Shown here: positions 15,700 to 24,082 of the stretch, piece after piece
Layout: each line of letters opens with the position of its first letter
How positions within the stretch are numbered: the stretch's first letter is position 1
DNA from: Embleya scabrispora DSM 41855
GTDB taxonomy: Bacteria; Actinomycetota; Actinomycetes; Streptomycetales; Streptomycetaceae
DNA: 64,000 nucleotides
NCBI RefSeq assembly: GCF_000372745.1
Contig: NZ_KB889677.1
Span: 39,688-103,687 of the forward strand
Direction: 5' to 3'
Notes under the pieces: model-generated
What the model saw: only the letters and a program-made list of their open reading frames with translations
Told to the model about the DNA's origin: nothing
The model's database searches: none
Program-made: the position numbers and the translations under genes

Positions 15700-16506
15700 A
15701 TGGCAGGACGTCTTCAGGACCACGTCGCGGTGATCACCGGCTCCGGGGCGGGCATCGGGCGCGGGATCGCCCGACGGTTCGCGGCCGAGGGGTGTCGGAT
15801 CCTGGTCAACGACATCCGGGCCGAGTCGGCGGATCGAGTCGCCGCCGAGATCACCGACGCGTTCGGCGTCGACACGCTCGCGGTCGTCGCCGACGTCACG
15901 GTCAAGGCGGACGCGGTCGGCCTGGTCGAGGCCGCGCTGGCCCGGTGGGGCCGGTTGGACACGCTGGTGAACAACGCGTGGGGCGGCGGTCGGATCAATC
16001 GCCTGGAGAACAAGACCGACGAGATGTTCCGGCACGGGCTGGACATGGCCCTGTGGGCCGGCTGGTGGACGATGCGCGCGGCGTTCGAGCCGATGCGGGA
16101 CGCGGGTGGCGGCAGCGTGATCAACATCGCCAGTCTGAACGGTGTCAACGCGCACCGGTTCACCGCCGAGTACAACGTCGGCAAGGAGGCGCTGCGGGCG
16201 CTGACCCGCTCGGCCGCGCGCGAGTGGGCACCGCATCAGATCCGGGCCAACGTGATCTGTCCCGGGGCGAAGACCGAGGCGTTCGCCGCCTATGCCAAGG
16301 CGAACCCGGAGGCCGCCGCGGTCGCCGAGTCGGCCAATCCGATGGGCCGGATGGGCGACCCGGAGACCGACATCGGCGGCGCCGCGCTGTTCCTGGCCAG
16401 TGACGACTCGCGCTACGTCACCGGCAACACGCTGTTCGTCGGCGGCGGCACGCACATCAACGGCTCGACGTGGGCGCCGACGCCGGAGGAGGACCGGCTC
16501 GGTTAG
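15700..16506 (+). CDS. Short-chain dehydrogenase/reductase (classical SDR)
   Basis: 268 residues. NAD(P)-binding TGSGAGIG lies at about residues 14-21, NNAWGGG replaces the usual NNAG, the catalytic Ser lies in INIASLNG, and the YNVGK catalytic motif is present, followed by the PGAKTEAF cofactor loop. The Asp in LVNDIRAES after the second strand suggests NAD(H) preference. Substrate unknown; members oxidise alcohols or reduce ketones. The ATG at 15700 is chosen because GGGAGG lies at 15687-15692; a GTG at 15685 would leave no site. The NNAW variation is unusual and may mark a subfamily. Confidence 0.93.
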   Translation: MAGRLQDHVAVITGSGAGIGRGIARRFAAEGCRILVNDIRAESADRVAAEITDAFGVDTLAVVADVTVKADAVGLVEAALARWGRLDTLVNNAWGGGRINRLENKTDEMFRHGLDMALWAGWWTMRAAFEPMRDAGGGSVINIASLNGVNAHRFTAEYNVGKEALRALTRSAAREWAPHQIRANVICPGAKTEAFAAYAKANPEAAAVAESANPMGRMGDPETDIGGAALFLASDDSRYVTGNTLFVGGGTHINGSTWAPTPEEDRLG

Positions 16507-16650
16507 GCCCGAAGGCCGGGTGACGGGTGCCGAGAACCGGTGGACGTCTGCGGTCACGGCACCGGCCGGGTCCCCTACGGCGGCCGCGGGCCGGCCGGAG
16601 AAGCGCGAAATATCAGGCCATTGGGCAGGTGAATACCCGTGATGCGCACC

Positions 16651-16701
16651 ACTCTTACGAGTAATCGTCAAACTGACGAGTAATCGTGTTATGCTGACGA
16701 C
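16651..16701 (+). promoter_or_regulatory. pncB promoter with repeated palindromic operator
   Basis: TAATCGTCA (16662-16670), AAC, TGACGAGTA (16674-16682) is a near-perfect palindrome, and ACGAGTAATCGT occurs twice as a direct repeat at 16657-16668 and 16676-16687. A further TGACGA lies at 16695-16700 against the start codon. The -10 box TATGCT at 16690-16695 sits six bases before the ATG, so pncB is probably leaderless and the operator blocks the promoter. An NAD-responsive repressor such as NrtR is a reasonable candidate, by analogy only. Confidence 0.6.
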
Positions 16702-18006
16702 ATGAACACCGCAACCACGGCCTTGCTGACGGACCACTACGAGCTGACGATGCTCGAAGCCGCACTGCGCAGCGGTGCGGCGCATCGCCGTTCGGTGTTC
16801 GAGGCCTTCTCCCGCCGACTGCCGGACGGTCGACGCTACGGCGTGACCGCCGGCACCGGGCGGCTGCTCGACGCCATCGAGAACTTCCGCTTCGACGACG
16901 AGACGCTGCGCTTCCTCGGTGACGCCGGCGTGGTCGGTCCGGCGACGCTGGATTGGCTCGCCGGCTACCGGTTCACCGGCAACATCTGGGGCTATGCCGA
17001 GGGTGAGTGCTGGTTCCCCGGTTCACCGCTGGTCGTGGTCGAGGGCACCTTCGCCGAGGCGGTGGTGCTGGAGACGCTGATCCTGTCGATCCTCAACCAC
17101 GACGCCGCGGTCGCCGCCGCCGCGTCCCGGATGACGTCGGCCGCCGCCGGACGGCCGTGCATCGAGATGGGCTCGCGCCGCACCCACGAGCAAGCGGCGG
17201 TGGCCGCGGCGCGGGCCGCGTACATCTGTGGCTTCGCGAGCACCTCGAACCTGCGTGCCGGGCAGCGGTACGGGATCCCGACCCGGGGCACCAGCGCGCA
17301 CGCGTTCACCCTGCTGCACGACGAGGAACGCGAGGCGTTCGCGGCACAGGTGGCCGCGCTCGGCGCGGACACGACGCTGCTCGTGGACACCTACGACGTG
17401 GCGAGTGCGGTGCGCACCGCGGTGGAGGTGGCCGGGAACGAACTCGGCGCGGTCCGCCTCGACTCGGGTGACCTGCTCCTGCTCGCGCACCGGGTGCGGG
17501 CCCAGCTCGACGAACTCGGCGCGGTCAAGACCCGGATCGTGGTCACCAGCGACCTGGACGAGTACGCGATCGCCTCGCTGCGCGCGGCTCCCGTGGACGC
17601 GTACGGGATCGGTACCCAGCTGGTCACCGGCTCGGGGCAGCCGACCGCGTCGCTGGTCTACAAGCTGGTCGCGCGGGCGATGAGCGACGCGCCGGACGCG
17701 CCGCTGGTGTCGGTGGCCAAGAAGTCGCCGGGCAAGCCGAGCCACGGCGGTCGCAAGAGCGCGGTGCGGCGCTACGACGCGGACGGGGTGGCCGAGGCCG
17801 AGGTGCTGCGGCCCTTTCGGGCCGATGCGGGGGCTGTGCCGGGCGAGCGGGAATTGTTGGTTCCGTTGGTCGTGGACGGGGAGATCGTGGGGCGCGAGCC
17901 GCTGTCGGCGGCGCGTGCGCGGCACGCGCGTTCGCGTGAGGAGTTGCCGCTTTCGGCTACGCAGCTCTCCCGCGGGGAACCGGTACTTCCGACCATCTAC
18001 GAGTAG
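16702..18006 (+). CDS. pncB: Nicotinate phosphoribosyltransferase
   Basis: 434 residues, the normal length. It converts nicotinate and phosphoribosyl pyrophosphate to nicotinate mononucleotide in the Preiss-Handler route of NAD salvage. Family marks seen: LLTDHYELTMLEAALRSG at the N-terminus, then FEAFSRRLPDGRRYGV, the IEMGSRRTHE segment with the catalytic His, FASTSNL, GTSAHAF, and VRLDSGDLLLLA. The ATG at 16702 follows a TATGCT -10 box by six bases. It is followed 54 bp later by pncA, which supplies nicotinate from nicotinamide. Repression through the palindromes just upstream is likely. Confidence 0.96.
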   Translation: MNTATTALLTDHYELTMLEAALRSGAAHRRSVFEAFSRRLPDGRRYGVTAGTGRLLDAIENFRFDDETLRFLGDAGVVGPATLDWLAGYRFTGNIWGYAEGECWFPGSPLVVVEGTFAEAVVLETLILSILNHDAAVAAAASRMTSAAAGRPCIEMGSRRTHEQAAVAAARAAYICGFASTSNLRAGQRYGIPTRGTSAHAFTLLHDEEREAFAAQVAALGADTTLLVDTYDVASAVRTAVEVAGNELGAVRLDSGDLLLLAHRVRAQLDELGAVKTRIVVTSDLDEYAIASLRAAPVDAYGIGTQLVTGSGQPTASLVYKLVARAMSDAPDAPLVSVAKKSPGKPSHGGRKSAVRRYDADGVAEAEVLRPFRADAGAVPGERELLVPLVVDGEIVGREPLSAARARHARSREELPLSATQLSRGEPVLPTIYE

Positions 18007-18060
18007 ACGCGGAGCGGGTCCGTCGGCTTCGACGGGCCGGTCACGAGGAGGCACGAAGCG

Positions 18061-18684
18061 ATGACCCGGGCATTGATCGTGGTCGACGTACAGAACGACT
18101 TCTGCGAGGGAGGCAGCCTCGCGGTCGCCGGCGGGGCGGCGGTCGCCGAGGCGATCCGGCACCACGTCGCGGCCAATGCGGCCGAGCAGCCGCCGGACCC
18201 GGTGCACGCGGAGACGCCGGCGTACGCGCACATCGTGGCCACGCGGGATTACCACGTGGATCCCGGGGCGCACTTCTCGGCGACGCCGGACTATGTGGGG
18301 ACCTGGCCGGTGCACTGTGTGGCCGGCACCGAGGGGGCCCGATTCCACCCGGCGTTCGCGTCGGTGGTCGAGTCGGGACGGGTCGAGGAGGTCTTCTCCA
18401 AGGGCGCGCACGCGGCCGCCTACAGCGGGTTCGAGGGGGTGTCCGCGGACGGTACGTCACCGGCGGACTGGCTGCGGGCGCGTGGGGTCACCCAGGTGGA
18501 TGTGGTCGGGATCGCGACGGACCACTGTGTGCGCGCCACCGCGCTCGATGCGGTGCGGGAGGGGTTCGCGACGCGGGTGCTGTTGGGGTTGACGGCGGGG
18601 GTGGCGGAGGAGACCACCGCCGGGGCGCTCGCCGAGCTTCGGGGGGCGGGGGCGGTTCTTGTGGGGGAGCCGGCTTCGCCCTGA
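18061..18684 (+). CDS. pncA: Nicotinamidase
   Basis: 207 residues, an isochorismatase-fold hydrolase turning nicotinamide into nicotinate and ammonia. The catalytic triad is visible: Asp9 in VVDVQNDF, Lys in VFSKGAH, and the nucleophilic Cys in IATDHCVRATALDA. Metal-binding residues appear in the ATRDYHVDP segment. The ATG at 18061 has GAGGAGG at a good distance. It lies 54 bp after pncB and probably shares its transcript, so both steps of nicotinamide recycling are made together. Confidence 0.95.
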   Translation: MTRALIVVDVQNDFCEGGSLAVAGGAAVAEAIRHHVAANAAEQPPDPVHAETPAYAHIVATRDYHVDPGAHFSATPDYVGTWPVHCVAGTEGARFHPAFASVVESGRVEEVFSKGAHAAAYSGFEGVSADGTSPADWLRARGVTQVDVVGIATDHCVRATALDAVREGFATRVLLGLTAGVAEETTAGALAELRGAGAVLVGEPASP

Positions 18685-18702
18685 GGCCGGGCGGGCTGCC
18701 GG

Positions 18703-18777
18703 GCCTCATGCGCCGACCGGGCTGGGTGCCCTCATGCGCCGGGCAGGCCGGGTGGCCTCATGCGCCGGCCGGGCCCA
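18703..18777. repeat. Three-copy GC repeat between convergent pncA and M6 protease genes
   Basis: Copies start at 18703, 18729 and 18755 with a 26-bp period; each holds CCTCATGCGCCG followed by a GGCCGGGC-like half. Same family as at 6041. Probably a bidirectional terminator. Confidence 0.6.
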
Positions 18778-18846
18778 GTGGCGCCGAGTGCCCGTGATGG
18801 ACGTGTGTTGGCTCGGGCTTCGGGTGGGGGTGTGAGGTGGGGTGGG

Positions 18847-20646
18847 TCAGTTGGTTGGGCCTACTGTGAGTCTTGTGGCGTTGCCGTTGCGGGTGGGGCC
18901 TTCCGCGGTGATTCGGGTGCCGGTGGCGGGGACTTTCACTCCGATGTCGGGGGCTGTGGCGGACCAGTATTCGATGGTGTCGGTGAAGGTCGGGACGCCG
19001 GGGCGGGAGGGGAAGTTGCCCAGGCGCCCCAGGTTGATCGCGGAGGTTTGTTCGTCCGGGGCGGTCAGCGCGGCGTCGGCGGTCTGGAAGCGGGCGGGCA
19101 GGGGTTTGCCGTTCGGGTCCAGGAGCGGGGTCGGGTGGATGTCGACCGGCAGAATCAGGCCCTCGCCCGGATGCCGGGACACGTCGTTGTCGGTGTACGA
19201 GGTGTCCCACAGCCAGATCAGCACGCCCTCGCCGTACGGGAAGTGGGTCGCCACCCGTTTGCCGGAGGTGATCTGGTACGGGCCGGCCACGAGCGCGGTG
19301 TCGGCGCCGACGTATTGCCGGTTCTCCACGAGGTACCAGCGTTTGCCGCCGCTGCCGCGCCGCGGCGGCAGCGGGATCAGCAGTGCCTGGGGGTCTCCGG
19401 TGGACTGGTTCGGGGCGAGCTGGACCACGGTCCTGCGGGTGCGATCCACGACGCGTACGTCCAACCAGCCCAGTTGCAGCTTGTCCCACGCGGACAGCGA
19501 GCCCGGCAGCGAGCCCGCGCCGTCCTCGTCGCCCAGATAGCCGCCGAGCGCCATCAGCGACCAGAATCCGGGCGGCCCGTCCGTCGAGTCGTCCCGGTCG
19601 TACAGATCCGGCAGGCCCAGGTTGTGCCCGAACTCGTGGGCGATCACGCCCAGTCCGCCGTTCTCCGACTGGATCGTGTAGTCACCGACCCAGATCCCGG
19701 AGTCCCCGATCGGCGTGCCGCCCGCGCGGTTCGCCGCCGGCCCGGTGTGACCGGTCCGGTCCGCGTACGCGTACCACCGGTGCGACCACACCGCGCCCCG
19801 GCCCTGTTCGCCGCCGCCCTGGGCCTTGTCCACGCCGGCGTGCACGATCTCCACGTTGTCGAGGTAGCCGTCCGGCTCGTCGAAGTCGCCGTCGCCGTCG
19901 AAGTCGTCCCGATCCCACCGATCGAACGAGGCCAACTGCTCGCGGACCTGCGCGGGGGTCAGCCCCTGGGCCAATCGGCCGTCGTACCAGACCTTCATCG
20001 CGTCCTGGACCAGGTCCCACACGTCCCGGCAGACATTGCGGCCACACCCGTCGTTGCCGTAACGCGCCTCGTTGTACGGCACCCGGACCCAGTCGGTGAC
20101 CTCGCCGTCGATCGAGTAGCGGCCCGCGGACTGGCCGCGGTAGTACGACGCCAGCGAGGGAGCGGCCGTGCCCGGCCCGAAGAACAGGTCCTGGTAGTGG
20201 TCGCGTTCGTAGCTCGGTCGCCACATCGTCGTGGTGTCCCGGGCCCGGTCCGGCGCCGGGATCGCACCGTGCCGAGGACCCGGCCGGCTGCCGTACCGCT
20301 GCGCGTTCGGCGCGTCGAGGCGATCGCCGAACTCGACCAGGATCACGAACACCCGCGCCTCGGCGGGCGGACGGGTCTCCGCGGTGCCGACCTTGCCCGC
20401 CGGCACGGTGCGCGCGGCGAGTCCGGGTTTCTCGGTGATCGCCCGCACCGCCGCGTCGCGCCGCTGTCTGCGGCGCTCGGTGAACGGATGCGGCAGATCG
20501 TCGTCGCGTTCGACGAAGGATTCGGCGTCGGCCGTGTGCTCGGCCGGGGCCTCGGCCGCGCTGCCGGGCGCGGCCGGTGCGGCGGACAGGACGAGCAGCG
20601 CACACAACGCGGCGACGACGGCGGGAGTGACGCGCCTGGGTTTCAC
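18847..20646 (-). CDS. Secreted M6-family (immune inhibitor A type) metalloprotease
   Basis: 599 residues. A Sec signal peptide covers about residues 1-35 (positive VKPRR start, hydrophobic core, SAAPAAPGSAA cleavage region). The zinc site HEFGHNLGLPD lies at about 337-347, with His337, Glu338, His341 and Asp347. An Asp-rich calcium-like stretch, DRDDFDGDGDFDEPDG, precedes it. M6 proteases are secreted and often need calcium. Homologues with C-terminal lectin or MAM domains are 700 or more residues, so this is a compact form. The GTG at 20646 has GGAGAG six bases upstream. The gene stands alone. Confidence 0.92.
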   Translation of the reverse strand: MKPRRVTPAVVAALCALLVLSAAPAAPGSAAEAPAEHTADAESFVERDDDLPHPFTERRRQRRDAAVRAITEKPGLAARTVPAGKVGTAETRPPAEARVFVILVEFGDRLDAPNAQRYGSRPGPRHGAIPAPDRARDTTTMWRPSYERDHYQDLFFGPGTAAPSLASYYRGQSAGRYSIDGEVTDWVRVPYNEARYGNDGCGRNVCRDVWDLVQDAMKVWYDGRLAQGLTPAQVREQLASFDRWDRDDFDGDGDFDEPDGYLDNVEIVHAGVDKAQGGGEQGRGAVWSHRWYAYADRTGHTGPAANRAGGTPIGDSGIWVGDYTIQSENGGLGVIAHEFGHNLGLPDLYDRDDSTDGPPGFWSLMALGGYLGDEDGAGSLPGSLSAWDKLQLGWLDVRVVDRTRRTVVQLAPNQSTGDPQALLIPLPPRRGSGGKRWYLVENRQYVGADTALVAGPYQITSGKRVATHFPYGEGVLIWLWDTSYTDNDVSRHPGEGLILPVDIHPTPLLDPNGKPLPARFQTADAALTAPDEQTSAINLGRLGNFPSRPGVPTFTDTIEYWSATAPDIGVKVPATGTRITAEGPTRNGNATRLTVGPTN

Positions 20647-20828
20647 GTGGACTCTCCGGGTCTCGGGCGGTCCTGGCCCGAAGATCACCGCTTCGGTCGG
20701 TCGCGAGAGGGTGCCCGGAGTCGGAACCGATAAATCCCGATCGCAATCGAATGGTTACATCGCGCCGGCCGAGCAGTAGCGTGAGAGCGGGGGGCGTGCA
20801 CAAAGGGGTGCAGGGGAGGTGGTGCGTC

Positions 20829-21032
20829 GTGGCAAGAGGAGATTTCTTCCGACTCGGCTACGGCGTATTCGTCACGATCGTCTTGACGGTCTCACTATTG
20901 GCGGCCTGGGAGCCGCGCACCGTGGCGGGAGCTGCCGTCGCCATGGGCATCGGGGTCGCGCTGGGCACGACGACGGCAGTGCTCGGCATTCGCGCCCGGC
21001 ATCACCCGTCCCGGGTCACGACCCGCGGATGA
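20829..21032 (+). CDS. Small two-helix membrane protein
   Basis: 67 residues from the GTG at 20829, which has AGGGGAGG at 20812-20819. Two hydrophobic segments are apparent, [17 protein letters not shown] and [20 protein letters not shown], with a short basic tail (IRARHHP). No family is recognised. The last 17 bp overlap the 3' end of the convergent RDD gene. The good ribosome-binding site and clean membrane pattern support it as a gene; the function is unknown. Confidence 0.6.
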   Translation: MARGDFFRLGYGVFVTIVLTVSLLAAWEPRTVAGAAVAMGIGVALGTTTAVLGIRARHHPSRVTTRG

Positions 21033-21750
21033 CGGTGGTCCGGGCGGCCTTGTCGTGCAGACACTGGTGCCACGGCTGATCCCAGAGTTGCCACAACACG
21101 TTGACCAGCCAGAAGAGCGTGCCCAGGCAGGGCACGATCAGGGGCAGCGTGTACACGCCGGCGCGGGTCCATGCGGCCGATGCACCGATGGGCCCGCCGT
21201 CGGCCACTCGCACCACCTTGATGTTCAACGCCCGCTTGCCGAGCGTGCGGCCGTACCGGTCGAGTTGGAAGCCGTCGTAGACGAAATACAGCAGCGAGAA
21301 GATCAGCCCCGAGCTGAACTGCGCACCGAAGGACACGTCGTCGTAGTCGTTGTCGATGACCGGCCACGAGATCAGGCCCGCGACCACGCCGACGATGATG
21401 CTGTCGATGATCCGGGCTAGCAATCGCCGCAACGGACCACCGAGGGTGGGCCCCGCGCCGTAACCGCCGCCCCCGGGGCCGGTGCCGTACGACGGGTCCT
21501 GGCCGTAGGGGCCGCCCTGACCGTAGGGGTACTGTCCGGTCGGGTCCTGGCCGTAGGGCGGTTGCCCGGAAGGATCCTGCCCGTACGGCTGCTGCTGCCC
21601 GGCCGGTCCCTGGTCGCGCGGTGGCTGCTCGCCGTGCGGCGGTTGGCCGGACGGCGGTTGCCCGTGCGGAGGTTGCTGCCCGAATGGGTCGCGACCCGAG
21701 GGGTCGTCACCGTACGGGCCGGGCGGCGGAGGCGGCGCGCTACCTGTCAT
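21016..21750 (-). CDS. RDD-family membrane protein with Pro/Gly/Gln-rich N-terminus
   Basis: 244 residues. The first 95 or so form a low-complexity cytoplasmic tail of repeated [10 protein letters not shown] and PYGQDPSGQ units. The rest is an RDD domain with membrane helices: [17 protein letters not shown] carrying the namesake Arg-Asp pair, [15 protein letters not shown], and [15 protein letters not shown], then the closing [14 protein letters not shown] proteins are widespread but ill-defined; some act in ion exchange. The ATG at 21750 is used. The neighbouring gene at 21866 encodes a second RDD protein, suggesting a duplicated pair. Confidence 0.88.
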   Translation of the reverse strand: MTGSAPPPPPGPYGDDPSGRDPFGQQPPHGQPPSGQPPHGEQPPRDQGPAGQQQPYGQDPSGQPPYGQDPTGQYPYGQGGPYGQDPSYGTGPGGGGYGAGPTLGGPLRRLLARIIDSIIVGVVAGLISWPVIDNDYDDVSFGAQFSSGLIFSLLYFVYDGFQLDRYGRTLGKRALNIKVVRVADGGPIGASAAWTRAGVYTLPLIVPCLGTLFWLVNVLWQLWDQPWHQCLHDKAARTTVIRGS

Positions 21751-21865
21751 ATGGCCGAGTAAAGCGGACAAAAGCTGGCGTAAGCGTGACGTATCCGATT
21801 AACCCGGGTGTGTCGCGTCTGTACGGGTGATGGGTGACGGGGGCGGGGGGACGCGACCGGCGCGC

Positions 21866-22804
21866 TCAGTCCCGGGCGACGAACGTGCGCGCCGCCTTGT
21901 CGTGCAACCCCTGTCGCCACGGCCGGTCGAACAGCCCCCACAGTGCGCCGAACACCCCGACCACGAACACCCCCGGGACATAGAGCACCAACCACCGTCG
22001 CAGCGATTGCCACAGCGACGGGGTGTCGTGGCTGTCCAGGTCGGCGACGCGCAGGCCGAACAGGGTCTTGCCGAGTGAGCGGCCCCACTTCCAGGTGGGC
22101 AGCGCCTCGTACAGCAGCGCGGCCACCAGCACGGTGCCGAGCACCACGGCGAGCGCGGTGCCGGTGGTGCCGTCGATCAGCCAGACGGTGGTGTCGCGGC
22201 CCTCGTAGCGGGCCCGGTCGATCTTGTCGCGGATGTGCTCGACCGCGTCCGGGACGAGCGGGATGCCGACCGCGACACCGGCCGCGAGCGGCACCAGCGC
22301 GTCGGCGATCCGGGCGAGCAGCCGCCGACCCAGGTGCGCCGGGCGCCGTTCGTTGCTGCCGAAGATGTCGGCCTGGACCGGTCGCCACGGCCCCGGCTCC
22401 TCGCCCGCGCGCTGCGGCGGCACCCCGGTGTCCGACGGTGTCGCGCCGGGCGTCGGACCGGTGGGGGCGGTGGGCCCGGTCGGGCCGGAGCGTGCCGCAC
22501 CCGGGTCGGCCGGGCCGGCGGGTCCGGGCGTGGTGGTCGGCGGGGCGTACATGCCCGTCGAGGACATGTCGTACAGCCCGCCGGTACGCACGGACAGCAC
22601 CTCGCCCCGGATCACCCGGCCGCCCTGCTCGATCGCCTCGGGGGCGTCGGACTGTGCGTCCCGGTCCGGTTGTTCGGCGGCGGGCCGGCCGGATTGCTCG
22701 GCCGGCCGACTGCTGTCGGGCACCCAGGCACCGCCGTCCCAGTAGCGGATGTGGCCGGTGATCTCCGGATCCGGGTACCAACCCGGTGCGGGTGCAGAGG
22801 ACAT
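21866..22804 (-). CDS. DUF2510-RDD membrane protein
   Basis: 312 residues. The N-terminal 30 residues form a DUF2510 module ([20 protein letters not shown]), typical of actinobacterial membrane proteins. A Pro/Gly/Thr-rich linker to about residue 150 follows. The RDD domain then begins [19 protein letters not shown], with [16 protein letters not shown] and the closing [14 protein letters not shown]. The terminal motif matches the neighbouring RDD protein almost exactly. It has no strong ribosome-binding site; CAAAAT seven bases before the ATG hints at leaderless expression. Function unknown. Confidence 0.88.
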   Translation of the reverse strand: MSSAPAPGWYPDPEITGHIRYWDGGAWVPDSSRPAEQSGRPAAEQPDRDAQSDAPEAIEQGGRVIRGEVLSVRTGGLYDMSSTGMYAPPTTTPGPAGPADPGAARSGPTGPTAPTGPTPGATPSDTGVPPQRAGEEPGPWRPVQADIFGSNERRPAHLGRRLLARIADALVPLAAGVAVGIPLVPDAVEHIRDKIDRARYEGRDTTVWLIDGTTGTALAVVLGTVLVAALLYEALPTWKWGRSLGKTLFGLRVADLDSHDTPSLWQSLRRWLVLYVPGVFVVGVFGALWGLFDRPWRQGLHDKAARTFVARD

Positions 22805-22920
22805 GGGCGGGATTTTGCCGTACGGGAGGGGTGACGGGTACGCCCCGGGTCACATCCGGGCCCGATCGCTCTCGTCGAGCCGGTTCGCCCGGGCTCGGCC
22901 CGGATGGCAGCATGGGACCC

Positions 22921-23211
22921 ATGAGTGTCGCTCCCATCGAGGTCGAGAAGCACAAGCCCGACGAGGACGTCCGGGCGGAGACCCCTTGGGTGTGCATCGT
23001 CTGGAACGACCCGATCAACTTGATGTCGTACGTGACCTACGTCTTCCAGTCCTACTTCGGCTATCCGAAGAAGAAGGCCGAGAAGCTCATGCACGACGTG
23101 CACAACAAGGGTCGGGCCGTGGTTTCGTCGGGGACGCGCGAGGAGATGGAGCGCGACACCACCGCGATGCACGGATTCGGCCTGTGGGCCACCATCCAGC
23201 ACGACAAGTGA
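22921..23211 (+). CDS. clpS: ATP-dependent Clp protease adaptor
   Basis: 96 residues. It binds N-degron substrates and delivers them to ClpC/ClpA-ClpP. The conserved core is intact: [20 protein letters not shown] (with the Asn-Asp pair of the substrate pocket), then [17 protein letters not shown] and the C-terminal GLWATIQ. The 20-residue acidic N-terminal tail suits engagement of the Clp pore. Start at ATG 22921. Next to it is DUF2017, a pairing seen across actinobacteria. The sequence just before the ATG (CAGCAT plus six bases) resembles a leaderless -10 box. Confidence 0.96.
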   Translation: MSVAPIEVEKHKPDEDVRAETPWVCIVWNDPINLMSYVTYVFQSYFGYPKKKAEKLMHDVHNKGRAVVSSGTREEMERDTTAMHGFGLWATIQHDK

Positions 23212-23287
23212 CACTCGCGCGGTTCGCCCGCTCGGCCCGCCGACCCCTCCGGTTCCCGCCCCACACTCTCCGGGAGTTGCACAGCCT

Positions 23288-23887
23288 GTGAACGGCCTCT
23301 TCATGCGCGGACGCTCGGGTGGACCCGAGATCGTCCTGGAGGACATGCACGTGCGAGTGCTGGCCGATCTGTGCGGTCAACTGGTGGAGATGGTCTCGCC
23401 CGAAGACGAGGCGACCGATCCGCTGGCCGCCGAGCTGGGCCTGACCGGGCTCGGCTCGACCGACGTGCCGGTCACTCCGGACGACCCGGCGCTGGCCCGA
23501 CTGCTGCCGGACGCCTACGCCGAGGACGCCGAGGCGGCGGCCGAGTTCCGCCGCTACACCGAGACCGACCTGCGGCTGCGCAAGCGGGACAACGCGCGGA
23601 TCGTGCTCGCCGACCTGGCCGAGTTGGTCGATCTGACCGAACCGGCGGACGCCGAGGAGCTGCGCGCGCAGGGCGGCGAACACCGCGTGGTGCTCGACCC
23701 ACAGGGCGTGCAAGCCTGGCTGGGCACGCTCAACGACCTGCGTCTGGTGATCGGCACCCGGCTCGAAGTCACCGAGGACATGGAGGCGTTCGAGGCCAAG
23801 CTGGCCGACGACGATCCGCGGCGCTGGTTGTTCGCGGTCTTCCACTGGCTGGGCGGGTTGCAGGACTCGTTGCTCGGGGCGCTGTAG
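23288..23887 (+). CDS. DUF2017 family protein
   Basis: 199 residues, GTG start at 23288. An acidic, helical protein without cysteine clusters or membrane helices. Recognisable parts are DMHVRVLADLCGQLVEMV, LARLLPDAYAEDAEAAAEFR, and the C-terminal RRWLFAVFHWLGGLQDSLL. Family members sit beside clpS in actinobacteria, so a role with Clp proteolysis is possible but unproven. The 76-bp spacing to clpS suggests the same transcript. Confidence 0.88.
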   Translation: MNGLFMRGRSGGPEIVLEDMHVRVLADLCGQLVEMVSPEDEATDPLAAELGLTGLGSTDVPVTPDDPALARLLPDAYAEDAEAAAEFRRYTETDLRLRKRDNARIVLADLAELVDLTEPADAEELRAQGGEHRVVLDPQGVQAWLGTLNDLRLVIGTRLEVTEDMEAFEAKLADDDPRRWLFAVFHWLGGLQDSLLGAL

Positions 23888-24040
23888 GCGTTCGGCGCAT
23901 CGGGCACGCGGCGCAGCGGCCTGCCCGGGGCCGCACCGCGCCAGATCGCTCGGTGCCGCGCGGTGCGCACCGGTGATCGCGGCTTATCCGCCGAAAGAGG
24001 GATACGCCGGACCGATCGGAATCCGGGTTTCCGCTCGTTC

Positions 24041-24070
24041 TCGTTGGTAATACGGCCTGCGTACCAACGA
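24041..24070. promoter_or_regulatory. 9-bp inverted repeat upstream of amino acid permease
   Basis: TCGTTGGTA (24041-24049) and TACCAACGA (24062-24070) are exact complements around a 12-bp spacer holding a -10-like TAATAC. The right arm abuts the ribosome-binding site CGGGAG. Candidate operator for the permease. Confidence 0.5.
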
Positions 24071-24082
24071 ACGGGAGCGATC

